From positions 22,501-86,500 of the forward strand of contig WBZZ01001035.1 of the NCBI GenBank assembly GCA_019918135.1: a DNA stretch of 64,000 nucleotides, written 5' to 3'. The position numbers and the translations under genes are program-made. A model generated the notes under the pieces. That model ran no database searches. It was not told where the DNA came from and was given only the letters and a program-made list of their open reading frames with translations. The first letter of the stretch is position 1. The number at the start of each line of letters is the position of its first letter. This stretch comes from Paulinella micropora (lineage: Eukaryota > Cercozoa > Imbricatea > Euglyphida > Paulinellidae). This document shows, piece after piece, positions 31,393 to 40,419 of the stretch.

Positions 31393-33551
31393 TGGATGGC
31401 GAGTTGGCGAGGGCCGACCCCCGGCCACGCAGCCGGGCGGACCACCGGCGCGCGCCGCCGCCATACCCCTGGCTGGCCTACCTCGGCGGGGCGAACGCCT
31501 GGCGGCCTGTTGTGTGTGCCCCGACTGGCTCGCGGAGGAGCGAGAGGCCAGCCGGCGGCGGACCCTGCTCTTGGCATGCCTGCACTGGTACAACTGGCTG
31601 GACGGAACGCATGTCTCCAACGATCCGGCGGGCCGCGACCGCCTGGCAGAGGTACTGTCGAACCTAAGCCACTGGGTGCAGACAGTCTGCGACCGCAACG
31701 GCCTTCTGCGCCCAGCGACCGACAACAGGCGCGCGTGGGAGCTGGCCGTGCGGGGGCTAGAGAAGGAGCGGCAGCTCATCTTCTCCCCCTGGCCGTGCCC
31801 ACACTAGCAGAAGTGAGGGAGCGCTGGGCCGGGCAGGCAAGATGGAGCAGGCGGCCGCTCAGGCTTACTGGGACGCCCTGGAGGCTGTCGTCCAGCGCTT
31901 TGCGCCCGGCCCCGACGTCAAGTCAGCGTCGGAGCCGGCCGGGGCCACCGAGCTGGTGGTGCCCCTGGCTAGGCAAGCCACGGACTGCGACGTCGTCACA
32001 CTGAAGCAACAGGACCTTACATACTTTCCTCTGCAGGAGCACAACGCTACGGACCGTGTGATCACTCGGTTGCGCTTGCAGGGTTTGTGCCTAGCTGTGG
32101 CCAAGGGAGACGACCTCTTTGCCGTCTTGCCCAAGGGCTTGCAAGTGCTGAGCTGGTCGCAGACAGACTGCTCGGCCCAGAGCGGGCGAAGAAGTAAGCG
32201 GGGCGATTCTCTTCCCGTCCTGCCCCACGCTGGAGGAGTTCTGCTTTACGCAGCAGCGGCCCGCGGCGGAGGCCGAGCCCCCCCCCAAGCTCTTATTCTA
32301 CTTCGGTCGGTGCCCCAATCTCAGTGTCATTGACACCGCCACCGGCGCCGCTGGGCCGCAACCCGTGAAGTTGTGGCTAGAGGGTTTGTTAAGGCCAGCA
32401 CTGACGCTGAGGCCGGGCGGCGGAGACTTTACCCTGAACGTCAGGTCCTGTTCCACACAACGCTTGGCCTTGCACAGCGTGGAGACAGCGGCGGCGGCCC
32501 AGGTCAGCCTTGACGTCCGGTGTTGCCGCGAACTGCAGGCCGTCACCTGGCGGGGGCTGCGGCAGGTCACCGGAGGCTTCGAGATGAAGGTGACAGGGTC
32601 CGAAGCTCTACGCTTGCTATGGGTGCCAACGCTAACCAGAGTAGACGGTGACCTGGCCTTGATCTGCCACGACTGCGCCACCCCCGTGTCAGACTGGCTG
32701 CCCCAACTAGTTACGGTCGGCGGCGGCTTCTGCGTAGGACTGAGGAAGCTAGGCGTCCGGCCGGGTACAGCGGGGGCGCAGAGCCCCGGCGAACGTTCCC
32801 TTGACCACCCGGTAGTAGTACCACGGCTGACGACGGTGGGGGGCACCGTGAGGATAGGGCAGTCCGACTGTCCGCAGCTAAGCCGGCTGGCCTTGCCAAG
32901 CTTGACGACAGTGGACGACTATGGATAGAGGTGGGGGGGTGCGAACGGCTCAGCGAGATAGCACTACCAGCGCTGTCCACCGCGGCGGAACTGCTGCGCA
33001 TTCTCGTCGAGAACTGTAAAGCTTTTGCACGCTGCTGCCTGCCCCAGCAGATAACGTGCTCCCTGGCCAAGTTCGATTTTAGGGACTGCCCTGCCCTAGC
33101 TGGCTTTGAGGTGCCAGTCCTGGGCGGCGTGCTCTTGCCAGACTCTGACGCGCCAGGCCTGCACGACGTGGAACTGACTTTCGAACGGTGCGACGCCTTG
33201 AAGCACCTGCGCTGGTCAGGCAGCCCGGTCGGGGGCAAGCTCCTTCTCGAGCTCACGGCTTGCGCTGGCCTAGAAGAAATAGCCCTGCCGTCTGGCCTCC
33301 AGGAACTCTCGCTCACGGTGTACGGGTGCAGGTCCCTCCAGTGCATCAAATTCCCTCCCCCGGGGGAGAGCAGAAGAAAGAGGCCAATGAGGCTGCTGTT
33401 CACGCATTGTCCCCAACTGCGAGGACTGGATGGGCTGGACCAGTACCCCGTCACGGATTACTCGCTCGAAGTGCGCGGAGGCTGCCCTGAGCTGGCACTG
33501 CCAGCAAAAGCTAGCGACGTCCACACTCCCCGCAGTTCCCAAGCCAGCTGA
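31393..33551 (+). pseudogene. Cys-bearing leucine-rich-repeat-like protein B
   Basis: A tandem paralogue of A. The likeness starts upstream of the coding part (CAGTGGATGGCGAG at both), so the duplication carried the 5' region along. The N-terminal domain CPDWLAEEREASRRRTLLLA and LHWYNWL is close to A, as are YWDALEAVVQRFAPGP and LPKGLQVLSWSQTDCS. The repeat part includes VSLDVRCCRELQAVTWRGLR and VELTFERCDALKHLRWSG. It ends near LEVRGGCPELALPAK. About 700 residues over the locus, which is more broken than A or D. Between A and B (31,105-31,392) lies a GC-rich spacer without a gene. Confidence 0.55.
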
Positions 33552-33827
33552 AGGCTGAGAAAACCCCGTCCCGCGACAACCGGGTGGGCTACGGGCGTGA
33601 ACCGGTTCAGTAAAGCCAGGAAAGCACGGGTTGGGACGGGCGCCGGAGGACCCGGTCGTGCTGGTGGGGGCCGCTCCGGGGGGCGGGCGGCGTGCCCACC
33701 CAGGGGAGACAGAGAGCGAGGGAAGAAGAAAGGCCACGCCCCCCCCCGGCGGCCGGCTCCGCGGGAGAGCAGGCCCGGGCGGGGGGGAGGGGTTGCAGGA
33801 AAAGGGGGTGCGGGGGGGGGGGGGAGA

Positions 33828-34729
33828 GGCTAGGCGGCGGAGACCTGAAGCTGCTGGCCGGCGAATGTTCACTGCAAAGCCCGGTCCTACACAGCGCAGC
33901 GACCGCGGGCCGGGTCCGCCTCGACGTCAAAAAGTGCGACGAACTGCAGGCGGTCACCTGGCGGGGACTGCAGCGGGTCACTGGAGACCTGGTGTGCACC
34001 TTCTTTGGTCCGTGTTTCCAGAGTGCTGCGGGGCCCGCCTCGCCCGGGTTCGAGTTCCATCTGCCAGAGCTGCGGGAGTGTGCGGGGGACCTGGCCCTAA
34101 CGCTGCAAGCCTGCCGAACCGTTCGGAGCCCACTGCAAGTGCCGAAGCTAACCCGGGTAGGCGGGGGGCTACAGCTCGTCGCGCGGCAATGCGAACAACT
34201 GCACGAGCTAGCACTGCCCCTGTTGTCAACCGTGGGAACATTTCTGGAAATCCGCGTCGACAGCTGCACAACCTTCGAAGAGTGCCGCCTGCCCGAGCGG
34301 CTAGAGTGCTCCCGGGCCAGCTGCGAATTTAGGCGCTGCCAGGCCTTGACTGAATTCCGCGTGCCAGGCCGGTGCGACGTGGAGCTGACTTTGGACGGGT
34401 GCGACACCTTCAAGCACCTGCGCTGGTCGGGCGGCTCAGAGGGTCGCAGGCTTGAGCTCCGGCTCTCACGGTGTCCCCTCCTACAAGAAATAGTCGTGCC
34501 CCCCGGCCTTCTGGAGCTCACACTCACAGTGACAGAGTGTGCTGCGCTCCAGAGGGTACGGTTTCCTGCCCCCGGGGAGGCTGGGCCAAGGACGAAAATG
34601 CGCCTAGTTTTCCGCAGGTGCCGCGAATTGGCCTGGCTGGACGGGCTGCCCCTGCACCCGCCCCCGGTAACGGATTCTTACTCGCTCGAAGTGGTTGACT
34701 GTCCTCGGCGGATCGAGAGTTTTTTTTAG
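33828..34729 (+). pseudogene. leucine-rich-repeat-like protein C, 5'-truncated
   Basis: An open frame of about 300 residues that lines up with the repeat part of B from the GGGDF(T/K)L region onward: VRLDVKKCDELQAVTWRGLQ, VELTLDGCDTFKHLRWSGGS, and an end like SYSLEVVDCPRRIESFF. The N-terminal domain and YWEAL segment of A, B and D are missing; instead a G-rich, low-complexity stretch (33,640-33,827) precedes it. It is therefore a partial third copy of the tandem array. The remaining frame is open. Confidence 0.6.
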
Positions 34730-35162
34730 GTTCCCAGTAGCTCTCAGACCCTAGCGGGACGCTTCAGAACTCACGACGACTGGGCAACCTAAGAGGTGAA
34801 GAGAGGGAGGGGGGGTGTGCGAGCGTGAGCCGACTTAGTAAAGAAAGTGAGGCTCTGGTCGGCTCGGGTGCCGGCTGAAGTGGTCGTCGTCTTCGCCGGC
34901 GCCGGCCGGGTGGTGGATGACCCTGGCGGGGTGGCGCGAACCGCCCTCCTCCCCCCTGGCCTTCCTTCCGCCCGGGGCTCCTCTCTCCCGTCCCCGACGG
35001 CGGCCGCGTGCGGGGTCGGCCGAGAGGAGAGGGCGCGGCCCCTCCCCCCTCCTCCCGCTCTCCCCTGGGGCAGGAAGCACTGCCACCCCCCCCCCCCCCC
35101 CCCGGTCTTCCCCCCCCCCCCTTTCTTCCACCCGGTGTCCCTGTTCATAAACGGCGTGCCGC
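34730..35162. other. spacer with inverted repeat and C-runs
   Basis: Just after copy C, AGGTTCCCAGT (34,729-34,739) can pair with ACTGGGCAACCT (about 34,782-34,793) with one bulge, a possible 3'-end hairpin. A TTAGTAAAG string lies near 34,835, C-runs lie at 35,086-35,103 and 35,111-35,121, and CATAAAC (35,146-35,152) sits 10 bp before the next ATG. No gene is seen. Confidence 0.45.
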
Positions 35163-36239
35163 ATGTCGCAGCGCCTCTTGGAACAGCTCCGCGCGTGGGC
35201 CACCGAGGCGCTGCAGGAGATACCGGTCCTGACTCGATTGCACCTGCAGGTCTGGCGCCAGTACGAGGACGGCCAGCAGGCCGGTCAACTCGTGTCCCAG
35301 CTGGCGAGCCTGCTCTCCGCCCTGCAGGTAATAGCCCAGGACGTGCTGCTGGTACAGGGGCCGGCCGACTGGGCAGCCCTGTCTAGTGTCTTCAGCATGC
35401 GCCTGCTGGGCCGAATGCACGAGTTTGCCGCCTGGTCGGCGCTCGTGAACGTCCACACGGCGCAGCTCAGGGCGGGGCTCGCTCGCTCCGCGAGGCGAGA
35501 ACACCTAGCGCCCTTGTCCTGCCTCCTACCAAACGAAGACGTGCTGGACCCCGAGCGGGCCGTGGCGGCCCCTATCCAGCTCTTGTGCTCCCTGTGGTCC
35601 CGCACCCAGGAGGCGAGGAGATTCGGCGATTCGGAGGCGAGGAGATTCGGCGATTCGGCGGCCACGGCCAGCACCAGCGGCGTGGCCGAGGTCCTACTCA
35701 GCGCGCAGGAGTCGTACGAGCGAGCACTGTTCGACCAGGTGCTGGAGAAGGTCGCCCGACAGCTGCAGCTGCACAGCCTGACCGGGGGGGGGGGGGGTAG
35801 CAGTACGCTGCTGGGCTTTGGGGACGTGGACGTGTCCTGGGAGGGGGTCCCGTCCCTGCGCGGCACCTGGCGTGTGCGCATGTTTGTGTACCCGGGTTTT
35901 CTGGTGCTGTGCCATGAAGCGAGCACCAAAGCTGTCACGGACAGGATCCCCTGGGGCTACCCGTTGCACCCGATCGCGCCGCGTCCGGAGGGCCGCGGAG
36001 TGTCCCCCCCCCGCGCCCTGCCCGCGGGCCTCAAGCTCGTGTACTACCAGCGGGAGCTCACGCTGCTCGGCCAACCGGAGCTGGACTGCATCCGCCTGAG
36101 GTCCAGCGCCGGGGGCCGCCCGACCGCAACCCTGGCCTTGCAGACCTACCCCGCCAGCGGTGCGGAGGGGCCGCGGCGGCTGAACTCGCACTACGCTTGG
36201 TTAGCGTTGCTGCGCTCGACCGGCATGCGGGACTGCGCC

Positions 36240-36490
36240 GCCGGCGGGGGCCGGCCGTCCGTCACCGGCGGCGAACCGTCGTCCGCCGCCGCGCCCGCCC
36301 CCGCCGGCGGCCACCGGGCGACCGCCGGCGAGCCGTCGCCCACCACCGCGCCCGCCCCGCCCACCGCCGGCGGCCACCCGTCGTCTACGGCCGGCGGCGA
36401 GCCGTCGCCCACCGCCGGCCAGCCGTCGCCCACGGCCGGCGGCCACCCGTCGTCTACGGCCGGCGGGGAGCCCACACCGCCCGCGGCGGC
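36240..36490. repeat. GC-rich coding repeats, (GGxPS)n type
   Basis: Irregular repeats of about 24-39 bp around GGCCACCCGTCGTCTACGG and GAGCCGTCGCCCACC within the Pro-rich tail of the DH-PH-like ORF. Confidence 0.7.
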
Positions 36491-37270
36491 CGGCCGGCCG
36501 TCCACCGCCGCGCTCACACCACCCCCCCGTGCGTCCCCGCCGCCCGGGGACTCCCCGCCCTGCCCCCCCGGACGTCCGCACCCCCCGGCGCCCGCCGGCC
36601 GCCCCCGGTCACCCCGCCGGCCCCCGGTCCACCCCCCGCCGGCCGGCGCGCGCCCCCCGCCCGCCGGTGGCTCCGCCGGCCAGGCGGCCCGCCGGGGGGC
36701 CCGCGTCCGAGGGCGTGCCAACGGGACAGCCCGCCGGGCCGCCGGCCGGCACCCCCTCCGGCACGCCCTCCGGCGGCCGGCGGGTGGCCCCGCGCCGCCC
36801 CCCTCCCTCCTCTTCCTCGTTGCCGCCCACGCCCCGGGCCCCCCCGCGTGGTTGGCGGCCCCGGCTCCCCGACGATCTCCCGGGGGTAGGGGGCGCGGCC
36901 GGCGAGGGCGGGGACGCCGGGCCGGGGGCGGAAACGGGGGCCCCCTCCTCCGCCCCCCCGCCTTCGCACACCCCGGGCGCGCACGCCCGGAGCTCCTCGC
37001 ACGGGGAGGAGCACGGGTCCCCGCCCGCCCCGCGCGGCCGCGCCGCCACGGACCCCGCCCTCGCGCAGCCGGCGCTACTCTTTACGGCCGAGGACATCCG
37101 GCGGCAGTTCCAGTCGCTGGAGCACGACCGCGTGCTCGCGCCACCCAAGACTCCGCGTGCGCTTCCCCCGCTCAGCCCGAACGCGATCGTCCGGCGCATG
37201 AGTTCGATGCGCTTGCTGGTGCACAGCGACTCGGACCAGGAACGGACAGACGGCAGTGACGACGAAGAGT

Positions 37271-37276
37271 TTTATT
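37271..37276 (-). terminator. AATAAA signal on - strand
   Basis: TTTATT overlaps the last codons of the + strand gene and reads AATAAA on the - strand. It is about 160 bp beyond the stop of the convergent tandem-duplicated gene. Confidence 0.5.
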
Positions 37277-37423
37277 AGGTTCGGCCCGGCCTGCCCCTCC
37301 CCCCTCCCGGCCCGGGCGGGGCCTCTGCTGTCTCTTCACTTCCAGCCTGCTCTGGTCCAGGTAGTACAGCGAGCACGCACCCCCCTCTGGCTGCGCCACG
37401 TGGTGCACCCGCCAACCCAACTG

Positions 37424-38569
37424 CTCGAGGCAGGGCTCACACGACGGCACCCACCAGCCCGGTCCAGACGTCCGCGGGCGGCGCGAGCACGGCGCTGCCC
37501 AGGTAGTCCACCGGCCGGCCGGCCGCGTCCGTGCGCAGCAGGGACCCCTGCAGCAGCCTCTCGGGCGAAACGCGCACTAGGCCGGACGCACAGTACCCGA
37601 GCCAGCGGACGCTGAGGTCGCGGAGGCACAGCACACAGGGGCGCGGGGGCCTGTTCAGGATAGAGCGCAGGCAATGCATGGCGGTGCGCATGTTCTTGAC
37701 GTACACCCCCACGTCCTTCCAGGCCCGCTCCAGGCACAGGAGCCTAGCGGGCAGGGGGGTGGTGTGGAGCCTGTTCTTGAGCACGAAATCTTCGTATTGT
37801 GAATACAAGCAGAGCTCGGCCTCGGACAGGCTGCGCAGCAGCGGCGTGGAGCCGGGCAGGGAGCCAGGCGTGGAGCCGGGCAGGGAGCCAGCGTGCCCGC
37901 CGGGCGCACCGTGGGCCGGGGGCAGTGGCCACCCCGTTCTCACTGCCAGGCAACGCGCCCCCAAGCCGCACTCTCCTTCTGGCAGGCGCGCGAGGCGCAG
38001 GTTGCCCGCCTCCACGGCCGCGCTGACGGTGGGGAGGTAGCGCAGGGGCTCGCGGGCTACGCACTCGTAGGAGACCAAGGCCGCGGCCCCCGAAGCCTTG
38101 GCGCCGGCGCTCACGTACGTCGCCAGCCCGTGCAGGCCGCCCGTGACATACCACGAGGGCGGGCTCAGCCAGGCTAGGCAGTCTAGCGCCCCTCGCAGGT
38201 CCTCCGTCAGGCTGCTGAGCTGCGGGGGCAGGCAGGGCTGGGCGCCGCTCGGGCCTGGGCCGGCCGAGCGGGGCCAGCCACCCTCGCTATCCTCCTCGCG
38301 CCCCCGGCGGGCGCCCGGCCGCCGGGCCGGCGCGGCCTCCGGCAGGTGCCACCGTCCGTCTGCATACAGCCCGCGGGTAGTGGCGGTCCCGGGGGGGGCG
38401 CCCCCCCCCTGCCCCCCCTCCGGGACTAAGCCCGGCGAGGGGCGACCGCGGCACGGCCGTCCACCGCCCGGCCGCGCCGCGGCCCCCTCCCCCCCCCCCC
38501 CCCTCCCTCCCTCCCGCCCCGGCGGCCCGGGTGTGCTGGGTGGTGGGCGTCCATCCCCGGGCGTTTCGG
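37424..38569. repeat. 1.15-kb tandem duplication, left copy
   Basis: This block is almost identical to 38,583-39,736, including both the gene and its upstream C-run. Known differences are at homopolymers and one base in a short G-run. The short stretch 38,570-38,582 joins the copies. Confidence 0.95.
37437..38365 (-). CDS. unassigned protein, left tandem copy
   Basis: The protein encoded here matches that of the right copy through most of its length (LYSQYEDFVLKNRLHTTPLP, CLERAWKDVGVYVKNMRTAM, RPCVLCLRDLSVRWLGYCAS) and stops at VGAVV. About 300 residues, predicted mixed helix and strand, with several Cys. No family recognised. The first 15 codons after the equivalent ATG differ in frame from the right copy, so the start is uncertain; the frame is also open upstream. 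A 5-6-residue repeat GSLPGSTPGSLPGSTP occurs in the middle. Confidence 0.5.
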
Positions 38570-38582
38570 CGCACCCAAACGG

Positions 38583-39736
38583 CTCGAGGCAGGGCTCACA
38601 CGACGGCACCCACCAGCCCGGTCCAGACGTCCGCGGGCGGCGCGAGCACGGCGCTGCCCAGGTAGTCCACCGGCCGGCCGGCCGCGTCCGTGCGCAGCAG
38701 GGACCCCTGCAGCAGCCTCTCGGGCGAAACGCGCACTAGGCCGGACGCACAGTACCCGAGCCAGCGGACGCTGAGGTCGCGGAGGCACAGCACACAGGGG
38801 CGCGGGGGCCTGTTCAGGATAGAGCGCAGGCAATGCATGGCGGTGCGCATGTTCTTGACGTACACCCCCACGTCCTTCCAGGCCCGCTCCAGGCACAGGA
38901 GCCTAGCGGGCAGGGGGGTGGTGTGGAGCCTGTTCTTGAGCACGAAATCTTCGTATTGTGAATACAAGCAGAGCTCGGCCTCGGACAGGCTGCGCAGCAG
39001 CGGCGTGGAGCCGGGCAGGGAGCCAGGCGTGGAGCCGGGCAGGGAGCCAGCGTGCCCGCCGGGCGCACCGTGGGCCGGGGGCAGTGGCCACCCCGTTCTC
39101 ACTGCCAGGCAACGCGCCCCCAAGCCGCACTCTCCTTCTGGCAGGCGCGCGAGGCGCAGGTTGCCCGCCTCCACGGCCGCGCTGACGGTGGGGAGGTAGC
39201 GCAGGGGCTCGCGGGCTACGCACTCGTAGGAGACCAAGGCCGCGGCCCCCGAAGCCTTGGCGCCGGCGCTCACGTACGTCGCCAGCCCGTGCAGGCCGCC
39301 CGTGACATACCACGAGGGCGGGCTCAGCCAGGCTAGGCAGTCTAGCGCCCCTCGCAGGTCCTCCGTCAGGCTGCTGAGCTGCGGGGGCAGGCAGGGCTGG
39401 GCGCCGCTCGGGCCTGGGCCGGCCGAGCGGGGCCAGCCACCCTCGCTATCCTCCTCGCGCCCCCGGCGGGCGCCCGGCCGCCGGGCCGGCGCGGCCTCCG
39501 GCAGGGTGCCACCGTCCGTCTGCATACAGCCCGCGGGTAGTGGCGGTCCCGGGGGGGGCGCCCCCCCCCTGCCCCCCCTCCGGGACTAAGCCCGGCGAGG
39601 GGCGACCGCGGCACGGCCGTCCACCGCCCGGCCGCGCCGCGGCCCCCTCCCCCCCCCCCCCCCCCCGCCTCCCTCCTCCCGCCCCCGGCGGCCCGGGTGT
39701 GCTGGGTGGTGGGCGTCCATCCCCGGGCGTTTCGGC
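38583..39736. repeat. 1.15-kb tandem duplication, right copy
   Basis: Second copy of the preceding block. Near-identity over more than 1.1 kb means a very recent duplication or ongoing gene conversion. Confidence 0.95.
38596..39525 (-). CDS. unassigned protein, right tandem copy
   Basis: A 309-residue ORF from ATG at 39,525 (MQTDGGTLPEAAPARRPGAR), open throughout. An Arg/Pro/Gly-rich N-terminus is followed by LSSLTEDLRGALDCLAWLSP, a Gly/Ser-rich helical segment GLATYVSAGAKASGAAALVS, the GSLPGSTP repeat and the C-terminal half with LYSQYEDFVLKNRLHTTPLP. No signal peptide or membrane helix is evident. I do not recognise the family. Its upstream region contains a C-run (39,651-39,666) that is repeated upstream of the left copy. 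Confidence 0.6.
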   Translation of the reverse strand: MQTDGGTLPEAAPARRPGARRGREEDSEGGWPRSAGPGPSGAQPCLPPQLSSLTEDLRGALDCLAWLSPPSWYVTGGLHGLATYVSAGAKASGAAALVSYECVAREPLRYLPTVSAAVEAGNLRLARLPEGECGLGARCLAVRTGWPLPPAHGAPGGHAGSLPGSTPGSLPGSTPLLRSLSEAELCLYSQYEDFVLKNRLHTTPLPARLLCLERAWKDVGVYVKNMRTAMHCLRSILNRPPRPCVLCLRDLSVRWLGYCASGLVRVSPERLLQGSLLRTDAAGRPVDYLGSAVLAPPADVWTGLVGAVV

Positions 39737-39792
39737 GGCTTTTTCTGCTCCCCTCTTTCCCCGCCCCCTCTCCCTCCTTCCACCGCCGCGGC

Positions 39793-40062
39793 ATGACCTC
39801 GGCGCAGGTGACGGCGGTGCGCCCCGCCAGGCGCGCGGCTGGCGTGGAGTCGCAGTTCCGGCACAACCCTGACGGCCAGCTGCTGGGCAGGTACAGGCCC
39901 GCGCCGGCCGAGGGTCGGAAGCCCTGGCGGCGTCTGGCCGTGTCCGCGACGGCGCGGCTGGCACAAGCCGAGTGCCGGCTGGTGCGGGAGCGGCAGGAGG
40001 GCGGGGGGCGGCCACGCAGCTGGAAGGGGCGGGAGGAACCAAGGCCGGGCCAGGGGGGGTAG
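39793..40062 (+). CDS. small basic ORF of uncertain reality
   Basis: An 89-residue ATG ORF, rich in Arg, Ala and Gly (MTSAQVTAVRPARRAAGVES, QFRHNPDGQLLGRYRPAPAE). Its composition differs a little from shadow ORFs and the sequence around it has fewer homopolymers. It lies in a gap of nearly 900 bp between two - strand genes, which otherwise holds C- and G-runs (for example 40,127-40,150). Nothing supports a function. Confidence 0.25.
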   Translation: MTSAQVTAVRPARRAAGVESQFRHNPDGQLLGRYRPAPAEGRKPWRRLAVSATARLAQAECRLVRERQEGGGRPRSWKGREEPRPGQGG

Positions 40063-40419
40063 GCAGCACACACCCGCCGCAGGAGAAGGGGGCCGCCTGG
40101 GGACACCGCAAGCACGCTGGCCAGCGGGGGGGGGGGGGGGGGGGGGGGGGGCAATTCCTGAGTGAGCGGTGCCTCGGGCTCTGCGTCGTGTGGCTGAACC
40201 ATTGCTGGTGTCGCCAGCACGCATGCAGCGCGCCCGTTTGGCCTGGCGGGGTGAGCACGGGCTGACACGGGCGACGATCGCTCATAGCGCTACCGGCAGG
40301 GAGCTGCCACCATAGTCTAAGCTAGGAAAGCTGAGGCAGATACAGGAAGGATTTTTTTAAACTCTCGGCAGATTCATCCCTTTCTCCCCCGTGCTTGGCC
40401 TGCTCGTGGCGTGGCTAGA

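Larger units (their letters stand above)
35163..37278 (+). pseudogene. possible DH-PH (RhoGEF-like) protein with Pro-rich tail
   Basis: ATG at 35,163. Residues 1-200 are all-helical, with RLLGRMHEFAAWSALVNVHT and later VAAPIQLLCSLWSRTQEA, which recalls the PxQRxxxYxLLL helix of Dbl-homology domains. Residues 215-350 look like a PH domain: strands GFGDVDVSWEGVPSLRGTWR, VRMFVYPGFLVLCHEAS, LKLVYYQRELTLLG, and a final helix HYAWLALLRST with the conserved Trp. A long Pro/Gly/His-rich tail with PSSTAGGEPSPTA-type repeats follows. The C-terminus ends ERTDGSDDEEFY, an acidic tail with an upstream FTAEDIRRQFQSLEHDRVLA helix. If correct, it would switch on Rho-family GTPases in an infected or host cell. 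DH-PH identity is a fold-pattern judgement. The Pro-rich part is broken. Confidence 0.4.

Noticed and set aside
38287-40285. Pro/Arg-rich ORFs around the tandem duplication and the 40-kb spacer
   Set aside because: They run through C- and G-runs in several frames and strands, with no protein-like segments.
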